A stretch of 64,000 bases of DNA from Bipolaris cookei (GCA_002286855.1 NRSV01000044.1:186001-250000); one strand, 5' to 3'; shown: positions 49,028 to 59,986, counted from the stretch's first letter. A program made the numbers and translations. The notes: a model not told the origin generated them from the sequence alone.

Positions 49028-49828
49028 CTACCAAGTTGACCAACCACGCTCAACCGCCTCCTGCCAAGGCCCATTCGTCTCGTTCTTCGTCTTGCCATTC
49101 GCTGTTTCGTGCATGGTAATACCTACAAACGACGCGCCATAATCGTCTGTGTCGCTCTCCTGCATCGCATGTAGAGTAACCTGAACTGGCGGAAGGACTT
49201 CAGATTCTCCAGCCTCTTCCGCAATCGGAGCATACTCTTCTTGCGGAATAGGGTCGAAGAAAACGCGGCGTACTGGCCGCTTATCCATGAGCCAATTAGG
49301 CCCTTGGTAGTTGTAGAGAATTCCATGATGGTATTCGCTGCTCGGGTCATCGATGTAGCTTGGCACAAAACCAGGTAGACCTCGAGAACCAGTGTCGCTA
49401 CTACCAGTGCCGGTGCTGCTCGAAGCGTCGACTGCTTCGATTTGGCGCATGTAGTCTCCCCGCCTGCGCTTCTCCTCGCGATAATGAGCGATGCAGGTCT
49501 CGTCGGATGCAGCCTCTTCACTTGGAGCAGACAGAAAGTATATCTCTAGACGGAACGGACAGTGATAGTTCTGGAGCGGGGTACCTCGTCTGATAGCATC
49601 CAGAAGCTCGTCTGGCTGGATGTTTTCTGCATTCACGTCTTTGTGCGTGAAGTACATGGCGAAACTGTAGAGCGGTGGAAGCGGACATGTTTCTCTGCCT
49701 TCAAAGACCATAAACGCTTCTTTTTCCGTGTGGTCTGTAAATGGAAGGACGTGTGTCTTTATGCGTTGGATGCGACCATGTGCGCCCATGCCCCCTCTAC
49801 CAATGAATCCACCTCCACGTGTTGTCAT
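49028..49828 (-). CDS. Hypothetical protein (266 aa)
   Basis: Single open frame starting at the ATG at 49828 with a Gly/Arg-rich N-terminus (MTTRGGGFIGRGGMGAHGR). I recognise no domain. The middle has ordered-looking segments (YSFAMYFTHKDVNAENIQPD, a LEIYFLSAPSEE segment and FVPSYIDDPSSEYHHGILY). Later parts are acidic. A TATATAAAG box lies 66 bp upstream, at a suitable distance for this start. The 3' ends of this gene and the LysM gene converge within 270 bp. It may be an ascomycete-specific protein; no function is proposed. Confidence 0.7.
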   Translation of the reverse strand: MTTRGGGFIGRGGMGAHGRIQRIKTHVLPFTDHTEKEAFMVFEGRETCPLPPLYSFAMYFTHKDVNAENIQPDELLDAIRRGTPLQNYHCPFRLEIYFLSAPSEEAASDETCIAHYREEKRRRGDYMRQIEAVDASSSTGTGSSDTGSRGLPGFVPSYIDDPSSEYHHGILYNYQGPNWLMDKRPVRRVFFDPIPQEEYAPIAEEAGESEVLPPVQVTLHAMQESDTDDYGASFVGITMHETANGKTKNETNGPWQEAVERGWSTW

Positions 49829-51527
49829 GGCGGGCTTGAATAAGATGAGAATAGATTATACGGTTGCGGCCTGAATGAGGTAAGAGAAAGCAGCTTTATA
49901 TAGTCCTAGTGGTTTTTGCAGCTGTGGTGTTGTGGCGTGGTATTCGGATACTGTACGCGCTACGTACTACACACTACGCACGAACGTAGCTTTAGCGAGG
50001 CTCGCTAGCGATTCGTCCCGTGAACAACACGAATATCTGTACACCATTAAAATTTTATTACTCTTGTTGTATAAAAACCGTAAAAGTAACATAACGATTA
50101 AACGCTATGATGGTGCTTTAAGGTGATAAGCGTGCTGGGGAAGATTGCTCTACATGTCGAAGTGAAGGCGTATGTGTAATATTTGACATGTGCAAAGGTT
50201 TCCACGACTAGTTTGAAACTACCATGTCTAATAATGTCTTCTCCCCAAAGATGACACTTGGTTGGATTTTCATCGTCCTTTCTCGACTTAAGACAGTCTG
50301 TTATGTTACAACTCTTCACCTGACTTCTTTTCTTGTCTTGTGAGATGTCATATTTCTTCATATGCTAGCTTTATTACAGCGGGAGCAAGGTGTTCTTATG
50401 CGAGTGCTAGCCTCCTTCATAGTCACCGTGTTGTGGGTATTTACAATAAAACCCAAGAGTTTCCCTGCTATATTCTACATGTGTAATATTTGTATACCTC
50501 CTTATAGTTCCGCACGTGCCGAACGTTTTCCCATACCGTACTTACTGCTTGTGATTCCGCGCACAGACACAATGTGTTAGAGCATCGGCTGTTCTACTGG
50601 GCTTCAACGGCCTAAGCATATGGTAATGTCTGCTACCCCGCATTCGGCAAAATGAGCCTAGTAGATTCCAAATTTGGTAAGCATAGGCATATTACCTTAG
50701 TCTAGTGTTGCGGAGCATAGGCACATGTAATTGTGTGTCTATTTTGTCAGGTTATCCATATGTCGTCGTTCTTTTGTGTTTATTGTCATACTAGTACTTT
50801 CTCATCACATGCTGCTCGTGTATCAGCGCTTCTTCTTTAAGTAACAATTATGAAACATCCCACACTACAAGCGGTATAGAAGCTACTGTCCGTATAAGTA
50901 AGGTGACAGCGATCGGATAGCTCGGAAGCTCTACCCCGCAATAGGACCAAACCAGAGAGCATAAGAAGAGAACCTTGTACGCACGTAGATAGGCAATAAA
51001 AAGAATTTGAATACACACACCTGTCTTTTTGGCAACCCTTCTGCATTCGTGCAAACCCTCTTTAGCCCCGCGCACATGCTTCGTACCTTGCTGTTTGCAC
51101 CCGGTTCATGCTTATGCTAGCTAGCTACAGAGCCCATTCAACAGCTACTTTAATTTTTATTACTAGCACGAGGATAGGAACAAGAAAGTGGCACCTAGGC
51201 CAAGAGAACTAGAAAAGAAGAAAAAGAAGAAAAACAACAACAAAGAAAAAAAACATAGAGAGAAACGATTTTGCTTCTATTAGTACCATTTCCTTTCCCC
51301 TAAGAGAGTTCGCTGGAAAGCAGCCTAGCTGCCCTACATCTCTCCCTGTTACCAAACTGCTCTTCAGCACGAGGCATCTAGAAAGCTAGTAATAGCTTAA
51401 CTAGATGAAGGCCGAAGTACCATAGTCACGCAATACAGCACAAAGTACCAAATTGTAAATAAGCAGATAGAACGGCCTCCGACCAAAGTCCTACATAGCC
51501 AACGGCTGATAGAGGACTATAATGGAA
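49829..51527. other. 1.7 kb AT-rich interval, no gene found
   Basis: AT-rich DNA with only short chance frames (for example 50362-50580 +, 50848-51075 -). It contains the likely promoter of the hypothetical gene at its left end and borders the pogo element on the right. Degenerate transposon remnants are possible but I identify none. Confidence 0.45.
49894..49902 (-). promoter_or_regulatory. TATA box (TATATAAAG) of the hypothetical gene
   Basis: TATATAAAG on the minus strand, 66 bp before the ATG at 49828. Confidence 0.55.
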
Positions 51528-51529
51528 TA

Positions 51530-53342
51530 ACGTGGTTCACAAGCGAGCGAGCGTATCCCCACCAGCGCGTCAACGTCGAGACGTTATCACGCACTTTTAT
51601 CGCAATCAATAAACTATTACAATATACCAAATTAATCATCAGAATCGCTACAATCACTTGCACTATCTATCTCAACTACGCAGGTACGAACGTTGTGTCC
51701 AGTCTGGTTGCAACGCCCGCGTCGCCTCTCTCCTCGCACCCTCTTCGACGCACTCTCACCGCCACCACGACTACTACCTGCCTATTCAGCTAGTACTTCT
51801 TGTACCTCGCCAACATTAAGAGTCTCTTCTGTCCGTACGTATCGCCGCTTGCGGCTCTTGCGCTTTGTTGCTGTATCTAGAGCTGCTTCAAGGCTACCTA
51901 CTTTCTCGCGTAGTAACACCATTTCATGTGCTATCTGTTGCGCACCTTTACTAAGCTGCGCGATCTTTTCGTCTAAAGAGCTTGTAGAAGACCCAGAACG
52001 GTTTCTTACTCTCTGTCGAATGAGAGTACTTTGAGCCTCGACTTCGCGCGCGTTGCGTGGTGTCTGCGCCTCCCAGGTAGCTGCCCGTTGTGGTGATTGT
52101 TTTGGCGTCTGCACCACCACATCAAGCTTCGATAGCACGGCCTGTGGGTTATGTGGGACTAGACCAGCGCCTCTAAAGCCAGCTTGGATATTCTCCTTCG
52201 TGATAGACTGCTCAAAAGCAGTTCTAAAGGCAGGTAGGAAGGTCTCCTTGCTAATATAGTTGGTGCGGTTGCGTGCCAAGCCCGAGATCACGTCGCCATA
52301 CTTGCGCTTCAACGGCGAGAAGCAGGCGACGTCAAGAGGCTGCAACAGGTGAGACGAGTGCGCAGGCATGCAGAGAAGAATAATATTCTTCTCCTTGCAA
52401 AGATCCTGAAAATCGACGGAGCAGTGGCTCTCGTGGCCGTCGATAACGAGCAGTCGATACCCACCTACAGTATGCCTCTTTGTATGGGTATCAAAGTGCT
52501 CTAACCAGGCAAGAGCAAGCTGATTATTCGTCCAGCCATTGGGACTGACTTCAAGGACCCAGTCAGTAGGCAGGTCTTTGAACCAGACGTCGATAAGCAC
52601 CTTGCCCGCAAAGATAACGAAGGGGGGTAGCCGGCGACCTAACGCGCCTACGCCTTGGATTACAGTAACCCACTGACGGTTGCCTGGCTGTATCCGCTTC
52701 TTTTTGCCATATCCTTCTGAGCCTGTGATAACTAACTGTGATGATATCTTGCCCATCATGAAGCCAGTTTCGTCAAAGTTGTAGATATCGTCGTCTACAA
52801 TACTCCACTTCTGCTTTGTCGCCTGGACTAAGTCGAACCAGCGCTGGATAGCCGCTGGGTCCTCGCAGGCGGCTCGCTGGTGATCATAGGGACGGCTCCA
52901 GTGTGTACGGAGCTTAGAGGTTCGCTTAGTAAAGTTATCAACCCAGTTCTTGCCAATAGGGTCGCTGGCGCGCTCATGCAGGAGTTTATCAGCCATTGCT
53001 CGAACGTCAGGCTTTGTAGGCGCAAATCCTCATGTAGACTCTTCGAGAATACGTTCTACTATAGCCCCCTCTTCTAGCTTATTCAAGTGCTTTGAATTCG
53101 GTTCACAGTCGCGTCGAAAGCGTCTCCCGGCGCGTCGATGCTTAAGAGTTGATTCAGGAAGATTATATATTCTAGCAGCACGATAACTACTTTGAACGCG
53201 TTGAAAATTAATATCAGAAAGAGCAAGCTGTAGATCTGCTTCAGTATAAGTAGATTGGGCGTTGTGTTGTTGAGGCATCTTGCGTTTTCGTCTGGACGTT
53301 GACGCGCTGGTGGGGATACGCTCGCTCGCTTGTGAACCACGT
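51530..53342 (-). mobile_element. Near-intact pogo/Fot1-type DNA transposon (1813 bp)
   Basis: Terminal inverted repeats start ACGTGGTTCACAAGCGAGCG and match for 48 bp without a mismatch. TA duplications flank it (51528-51529, 53343-53344). It carries one transposase frame on the minus strand, interrupted by stop codons (see next entry). The identical ends point to a recent insertion or recent homogenisation. It belongs to the same family as the deleted copy at 37871-38694. Confidence 0.93.
51630..53278 (-). pseudogene. Pogo/Fot1 transposase, one early TGA and one late TAG
   Basis: Starts at the ATG at 53278. Helix-turn-helix regions: the psq-like part around NLPESTLKHRRAGRR, then the CENP-B/Tc5 part around GKNWVDNFTKR. 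The DDE catalytic domain has IYNFDETGF, LLVIDGHESH and LLQPLDVACFSPLKRK; all three Asp are present. A coiled coil follows. A TGA at 53030-53032 stands where the deleted sister copy has CGA. A TAG at 51782-51784 precedes a remnant zinc knuckle (GRCNQTGHNVRTC) whose first Cys is lost. With the early stop, the HTH and catalytic parts are not made as one protein. The 404-codon downstream frame from the ATG at 52993 or so would lack the first DNA-binding half. Confidence 0.85.
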
Positions 53343-53348
53343 TAAACA

Positions 53349-53408
53349 AAACCGGCCAAAAATATCAACCGACCAGTTAACCAAAACAACCGACCGGAAA
53401 AACCGACC
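53349..53408. repeat. Cluster of AACCGACC words between pogo element and LINE
   Basis: AACCGACC at 53367, 53388 and 53401 and the variant AACCGGCC at 53349. The roughly 80 bp between the pogo TA and the broken LINE end are unlike either element and may be the end of a third transposon. Confidence 0.5.
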
Positions 53409-53423
53409 GTTTTGCCCATGTAT

Positions 53424-54891
53424 GACCGTGGTCGACTCACGAAAGTGAGAAGGGCAGTATCCTAGGCGCAGGCTGCAGTTGACTGTTCTTGTGAGGTGCT
53501 CGGTAATCAGCCTCTCTCTTACCTGTAGCGCTCGATTTACTATACTATCTGGCCCAGGGGCCTTGAAAGGTGCTGCTGCACGGATCGCGTCTCCCACTTC
53601 CTTTTCCGTTACTACGGGGAACTCGATCTGGCTGCTGTACTCGGCGTCTTGTATATCTGTTAGGTCTGCTGCTGGCGGTGCGGGGAAGAAGGCATTGTGG
53701 AAGAGAGTCGCTTTGTCGGCTGGCTCTATGACTTCGTGTTGTGTCGTTGGGTGTCGTATGGCAGGCGTAACCCTCGGGGCCACGCTGCCTCTTGTCTTGG
53801 CCCAGCTTGCGAGCTTCCACAGCTTCTCTGGCGACTGCGCTGCCTCTTCTACTCGGTCTCTATGCATCTGAGTCATTGCTTTGCGAATCACTCTAGCTTT
53901 GTGGTTTCTTGCTTCTCGATACGCTTGCCACGTCTCTTCTGTGCCGTGTTGGCTGTGCCGCCTTTTAAGCCTCTTCGCCCCCGCTAGTACTGTCTTGCAT
54001 TCCGCCGTCCATCCTTCTCTTGCCCGAGCTGAGGTGCGTACCTGCGGAGTCGCCTTCTCTGCTGCTGTCTTGATGGCAGTAGTCACGTCGCGCACGTAGT
54101 TGTCGAGTGCTAGATTAGTCGTTGGCCTGCGTAGTGGCGGCAGAGTCGCTTTTAGGTCTTCTAGGTACGTCTTCTCGTTCATGCGCTTCCAGTTTCTCTT
54201 TGTCGTCTCTTGCATAGATTGCACCGCCATATCGAGCACTGTGCTTATCGGTAGGTGGTCAGAGTCGTGGTCGAGGTCGCGGTCTACCTCACTTCTGATT
54301 ATCCTGTCGACGAGGCCAACAGTGACGAGGCATAGATCGATAGTGGTCTGCCGTGTCGCTTCTTCGTATGTGATTGTCCCGGCCGCTAGCGTACTGCTAA
54401 GGGTCAAAGTTTTCTATGATTGCTATCAAGTCTTCTGCCTGTGGGTCAATGTGTCTAACGTTCTGACCTCCCCACAAAGGGTGATGCAGATTGAAATCGC
54501 CTAACAGGATCTGCTCATTGCTGTTGTGCTTCTCGAGGACTGCGCGGACGTCTACAAGCGTAGAGCCTGTGGGACCTCCACCTCCTACTGCATTGTAGAT
54601 GTTGTGGATCGCCACACTCTGCTGCTCTTGTTGGTCTCTGCTAGGCTCAATGACAAGAGAACAGACGTCTCTCGAGTGTTCCTTGAAGCGCCATCTATTG
54701 TGGTCAATTCCCTTGTTGACAAAGAAACAGACCCTCGCCGGGCCTTCTTCATCTGCTGCCGCCGGATAGCAGAGGTGGAAAACATCCTTTGCTGGGTGGT
54801 GAGTGGTCTCCATGTACGGATTCCTCCATGGCTCCTGTATGGCCAGAATGTCGTACTCGTGTATCCGGGGGTCTCGCAGCAGCGTCGCCAT
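53424..54891 (-). pseudogene. LINE ORF2 remnant: endonuclease plus start of reverse transcriptase
   Basis: Endonuclease (EEP fold) motifs are visible: AIQEPWRNPYM, ILLGDFNLHHPLWGG and, after a frame change near 54405, HDSDHLPI. The reading frame shifts by one base between IIENF and TLSSTLAAGTITYEE. A linker rich in basic helices follows. The reverse transcriptase begins (APFKAPGPDSIVNRALQV) and then leaves LINE sequence at about 53424. It is a fossil. Confidence 0.85.
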
Positions 54892-54948
54892 TACTATGTC
54901 TCTCGACTTGCGTACGTTGTACTGTAGTATGCTTAGTGTTGTACTGAT

Positions 54949-56586
54949 TCATGCTTCTGTCTCGCAGTCGATCTCCATGTGCTGGGTGTTGCTTTGGGTC
55001 AGCCGCACGTTGGCGCTGATCGCCTCCAGTGCTCTGCGGCTTGGCATAATCGTTCTCTGTGGTTGCTGACTGCTCATCCCTGCCGGCAGCGCGTTCTCCT
55101 GGTCTGTCGTATCGATTGCAGTTCCCGTGTTGGTCCGATTATGTCCTCGTTGGGCCTGCGACCGGCTCCTTGTGGGCTGCGTAGGCTGTGTCGGCGCTGT
55201 GTTTTGACTAGACCTGCTTCTAAGGATAGTAGTAGGCATTTCGGGCTGTACGTTTCTTCCCCTCATCTCCGGTACGAAGTGATACTGCGGCCGCGTGTCG
55301 TAGGCCATCTTCGCTTTGGCCATCTCGTCCTTCCTAGTAGGGCATTGTCGGCTCCACGCTTCGTGCTCGCCGCGGCACAGTGTGCAATTCCTGGCTATGG
55401 TCCGGTCGGACTTGGCTGGACAGTCTCGGGTGTCGTGCTCCTGCGCACAGAAGCCACATGCTGTTGCTGCCTTGCACTGGGTTCCTATGTGGCCATATTT
55501 TTGGCACTTAAAGCACTGCTTCACGCGGCACTGTCGCTCGTATCGCTCGCACTGGAACACCTCGACCTGCCAGACAAGGCCCTCGTCAATGATTTTGTTG
55601 GCGTCTTCTGGTCTCGTAAATTCAATCGTGATGGTCGATGCAGTCTTGGCGGCAGCGTCTCTAGTCAGCCATCCTATGTGGCGGATCTCAGCCTGCGGGA
55701 TGAACGGTCTGTTGTCCTGCAAGATCTGGCTTCTGTTGTCCTAGAACCTGTCCATGTTCATTGTGCTGGTGCGTATGCCGTGGCCGATGCGCGCGGCCCA
55801 GTCGTCTGCGAACTGCCGCAGTGCTTCAACCTCAGTGCTGGTGGCTGCCTTGACGCTGAGGTCGCCGCTCTTGGGCTGGTTAGAGGAAACGATCTTCACA
55901 CCTATAATGCTCTCATTGCCGCTCTGCTCAATTGCACGCTCGACGTGGGCTTTAAGATTACGTGGGTTCATTGCCCGCAGGGCCTGTACGGTGAGCGGAT
56001 CTCTAATGTTCACGATAACCTCACGTTGTGTTTGCACGATAGGTGCTCTACGACTCTGTGTATTGTATGTACCTGCTAGTGGAAGGCCCCTTGCTGCCGC
56101 CGCAGCGTACGATGTTGGCCCGTTCGTCTGCTGCTGTTGCTGTGGTGCTTTGTTCTTAATCTCTCTTGCCATTTCTAGAGTAGCCTTGCCCACTTGTGTC
56201 ACCTCTTTGACTGCCGCTCTCGCCTCTTCTACTGTACTAACGTTCTGTTGTATATTGGCAGCTACCAGTTGTACGATATCTACGGTGTTCTTAAGCTCGC
56301 CCTTGATCTGATCGAGGGCTTGCGCGGTCTGCTCTGCGTTGGTTTTGGCTTCAGTTTGTGCAACTGTGAGGGCGTCGCGGACTGTGTCCAGGTCAGGCGT
56401 ATGTTGCGTCTTTAAGACGAGCGTTAACGCGCCGCGGATTACATCTCCGGCGAGGTCTGCTGGCACGGTCTGGCTGCCGTTGCGCTCGATAGCCTCCAGG
56501 ACGTCGTGAAGAAAGGTGCCGAGAGAAGTAGCATGCTCGCGTAGCGGGGTAGGCCATGTCGCCTTTCGCGGCCACGGCGTCGCCAT
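54949..56586 (-). pseudogene. LINE ORF1 (gag-like) with in-frame TAG
   Basis: From the ATG at 56586 comes a helical, Ala/Gln-rich region and a poly-Gln patch, then an RNA-binding-like section (VIVNIRDPLTVQALRAMNPR). A TAG at 55741-55743 interrupts it; the same frame continues into IGWLTRDAAAKT, the three Cys-rich knuckles (CFKCQKYGHIGTQC, CGFCAQEHDTRDC and CTLCRGEHEAWSRQC) and a disordered tail. The knuckle array is typical of Tad/Jockey ORF1 nucleic-acid chaperones. TAG is probably a former CAG. Confidence 0.85.
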
Positions 56587-57365
56587 AACGCTTCAGTGGC
56601 AGTAGGCGCTGCTTCTGAAGTGCTGACGGGTCGTAGAGCGTGTCAGGCTAACTTTTACGTGCGATATACTGCGTTGATTCCAAGAAGTGCAATACTCGCT
56701 GTTGTCGTGTTATTCCTGTGTATGCATCAGCGAGTCTAGTGTATGCTTAGTCCTGTACTGCGTTATCAACCAATACGTAAAGCCGATGAAATGGATGCTC
56801 CGCATGTGGCTAACAGTATCCCCACATCACACTAGCTACTTACGGACTCGCGAATCTACATACGGTGCGGCGGCTCTGGCTCCGTAGATTGCGCAAAGTG
56901 GAGACGTGCAGCGCGGAATTGGAAACGGGGGCTAGACACTGCGCTGGAAGGCGGAAAGCTTCCGCCTAGCGAAAGCTAACTGTATTTGCCTTGTTGAAGA
57001 AAATTCTCTCGCGCAGTTGATCCTAGAGATAAGTAGAATGACGTAGTTTGAAGCCCTGTTTCATTGGATATACGCCGAATGGTAGATGCTCTACTCATTG
57101 CGCGTGGCCAAAGTGCGGCATCGAAGGACGTACCCGGACTTGTTGTAGAGCTAGATAACTAGTTTGTTATATTTTTATAAATTTTATGTATCTGATTGCA
57201 TTACTTTGTGGTAGAGATATCGTGTGGAGAGTATACATGCTCCTGGGTTGTTATAGGCTATGAACCTAGGCAAAATGTTCAACTGTACCCATTCTTACTA
57301 CACAAAAGATAATTGCAAAAGGAGTGACCTATTCTAACAACGTCTTTCAAAACACCCCTGGCTAT
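56587..57365. other. Region between LINE 5' end and ThDP-enzyme 3' end
   Basis: Possible LINE 5' leader next to 56587, then unassigned AT-rich DNA. No gene seen. Confidence 0.45.
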
Positions 57366-59226
57366 CTAGATCGCAACATCTAACACTGCCGAGACACCTC
57401 GCTCAAGGCTCTCCACTGCCCCATTCAGTGCTGCCTCAAATTCGGACGCGTTGACTACGCGGGCACCAAATATTTCCCCGTTACTTGCAGCCCTCGCTAT
57501 GCCTGCATAATCTGGGCTCGGGGCGAATGAAATGTTAAGCTCCTCCTTGGTGGCTCTTGATGCAGGGCCATCGGGATGCACCAGCAGCATAGATCTCCGT
57601 GGCGCGTTCCAGCCAAGATTGTTGAGAACGATAGTCAGTACAGGGATCTTGTAGCGAGCCGAGATCCAATACACACTCGAGGGAACACTGAACATGTATG
57701 ACCCGTCGCCCACGATCTGCACTACGAATCTCTTCCGTTTCCCAGGGACTAAGGCATCAGCTGCGTCTGCTGCGAGCTTGATGCCTAAAGCGCCACCACC
57801 GCTCCATCCAAGCCCCCCGCCTCCGCAGTGAATCCATTGTCCCGGAAGCGTAGCACGAATCTGATCAGCAACTGCAATAGTATTTGTAATTGCCTCTACC
57901 GCGAAGATGGTGTCTTGAGGCAACTTTTGCCGCACAGTGTAGCAGATGTGATCAGTTGTGAGGTCCCCACTGTCTGGGGGCTTAGCCCGATCATCAAGGA
58001 CGCGAATGCGTTTGTTGTATGACTGCACGAGAGCCTCAGCCCGGCGATCGACATCAACAGTTGCGAGCTCCTTGGCCAGTGGACCACGCAGGTATTCGGT
58101 AATCTGCTCCAGAGCGACTTGTGTATCCACACGATACCGCTGCTGGGCATCGATATAGAAAACCAGCATAGACTCCTTCAAAGGATCCACATCGAGATGG
58201 AAAACTTTTGCTGAGCTCTTGGGTTTGCAAAGCTTGTTGATCCAAGGTACGTCGCAGTCGAGTATAAGGAAGACGTCGGCATTCTCGATCGCAGAGTCCA
58301 CGCCGTATTTCATTCCAAGCCAACCGGGGTGGTCCGCTGGAAAGCACATGTCGGAGCAACCTGTATCGAGCACGCGAAGTCCCCGTAGAGTATTGGCCAG
58401 TGATACGAGGGATTGCACCGCAGCATGGTTACGCCCAGTGAAACCGACAATGACAAGAGGATCAGACGCGCTGACCAGAGCCTCGGCGATCTCACGCACA
58501 GCCTCCTGTGGTAGAGCCGCAGGAGCAATCGGCCTCCAGACTGCAGAGTTGATGCTATAGGGTTCGATAGTCTCTTCCATGACCTCACGAGCCCCCATAA
58601 GATACGACGGTCCTTGAGGGTGACTGGTAGCAAGCTGGAGCGCACGACGCACCATCTGCTTAACATTCTTTCCTGTTTTAATCTCTCCGACATACCGACA
58701 GTACTGAGCCACAATCTGCTTCTGATCAGGTATATCCTGGATCCAATGGCTTTGGAGCCCATTAGCCCTATTGATAACAGTCTTGAAATGGGAGGAGAAC
58801 TCACATGAACTCAGTTCTCGAACCGAGAGTTTCGCCTTCAATAGTATACGGTGAGAGACCAGCGAAAATAAGAACAGGCGCCCGGCCCATGGCAGCGTTG
58901 TGAACAGCGGCTGCTAGCGCTAATGTACCGACATCCACATGAACGATGACACACTGGGCCTCGCCGCTCAGCCTGGCGTACCCATCCGCCATGGATAGCG
59001 CCACCATTTCATTCGGACATGTGATTATCTTTGGAAATTTATCCGGCAGCTCCCTCTGGCCCTTAACGATTGCCTCAAGAATGCTAGGATGGTCGGAACC
59101 GAGGTTTACGAAGCAATTCTTGACCCCGGCCTCGATCAGTGCCTCGAAGAAGGCAAAGGATGTTGTGTACCTGAGGTTTTTTTGTCAGAGGTCAGCGTGG
59201 TGGGCTTTGATGGTTCATACTGACAT
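57366..59226 (-). CDS. Thiamine-diphosphate-dependent enzyme, acetolactate synthase/benzoylformate decarboxylase type (583 aa)
   Basis: Exons 59226-59225 (AT only, coding part), 59170-58805 and 58749-57366. The first intron (54 bp, donor GTCAGT, branch GCTGACC, acceptor CTCAG) splits the start codon AT/G; joining gives the expected N-terminus MYTTSFAFFEALIEAGV. The second intron (55 bp, GTGAGT to AAAG) restores EFIHWIQDIP. Order: PYR domain with the cofactor-activating Glu55 (TCPNEMVALSMADGYARL), central domain, PP domain with GDG470-472 and NN499-500, the ThDP/Mg motif. The length fits the family. Substrate cannot be told from sequence; relatives decarboxylate 2-keto acids or join them. It lies between transposons and has no pathway partner in the window, so it may be an accessory or acquired gene. 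A TATATAAAG box lies about 130 bp upstream of the splice-built start. Confidence 0.85.
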
Positions 59227-59351
59227 CGTTGGGTCCGACAGTGGAAATGAGTCTTTGGGTATATAAATCCTCCTTTGGAAAGGAATTTGACTTGCGATGT
59301 TGATCACAGGTAGAGTGTTCAGTGTCAGCTCAGGAAAGAGACCCCGTGGAT

Positions 59352-59361
59352 CCTTTATATA
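59352..59361 (-). promoter_or_regulatory. TATA box (TATATAAAGG) of the ThDP enzyme gene
   Basis: On the minus strand about 126 bp before the start codon. Its centre forms the palindrome CTTTATATAAAG. Confidence 0.55.
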
Positions 59362-59841
59362 AAGGTTAGGGGGGAGGGGTTTTTTGAATACCCGATTCTA
59401 GCAGGTTAGGGTATGACCTGCCATTCTTATCTGAGAAATAATAATCTGGTACGCTAGACACGAAACGGAAATAAAAAATTCAAGTAAAGAAGGTTAAAAT
59501 AGCCAGCATGATACGTCCGAAGTGGGACTGCACATCACACGGATGCCTTCCAAGCGCGGGGCTTCGTTCGGCACCTCTTGTCGGTAACTTTTGTCGGCAG
59601 CACGCCCAGAGACTTTGCTCTAGAAAGGCTAGTAGGATATTGCTATTTACCAACTGAAATAAATCACACTAATGGACGAAACGGACAAAGAGCACACTGA
59701 AGGTTCTATTATGTGTGTGGGGAAAATAGCAGAAGGGAATTGTTACGATCCATAGGCAAACTGCTTACTAGTAATCGGTTTGGAGGATCTAGTAGGATGC
59801 GCTGCGCCGCAATCCTTTAACCACTCCACAGTCACGTGACT

Positions 59842-59986
59842 GATTGCACACGATCAGTTGCATCCAGGCAATCAGGGTGCGATCGTCAACGATCACTTTA
59901 TTAATCGTACACGATCACTCTGCTACCAATCAGGAGCAAGCCTCCAACCTGATCGTTCACGATCACCTCTATGATCGTACACGATC
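59842..59986. repeat. Array of GATCGTnnACGATC near-palindromes, 70-bp period
   Basis: Four copies at 59881-59894, 59903-59916 (AATCGT variant), 59951-59964 and 59973-59986, plus a weaker fifth at 59842-59855. Copies 1 and 2, and 3 and 4, are each 22 bp apart, and the second pair repeats the first after exactly 70 bp. A CACGTG palindrome lies at 59833-59838. It could be a binding-site cluster or the end of a decayed repetitive element. Confidence 0.7.

Larger units (their letters stand above)
53424..56586 (-). mobile_element. Non-LTR retrotransposon (Tad/Jockey-like), 3' half missing
   Basis: Reads on the minus strand: gag-like ORF1 (56586-54949), then ORF2 with an apurinic-type endonuclease and the beginning of the reverse transcriptase, which stops abruptly at HFRESTTV. 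The reverse transcriptase catalytic core, any RNase H and the tail are absent. ORF1 has an in-frame TAG and ORF2 a one-base frameshift. Both proteins are therefore broken, and the copy is dead. The start of ORF1 is kept, so the loss is at the 3' end, unlike the usual 5' truncation of such elements. Confidence 0.88.

Noticed and set aside
59842..59986. CRISPR-like array
   Set aside because: The units are palindromic, short and pair-spaced, the host is a eukaryote and there are no cas genes. Better described as a site array or repeat remnant.
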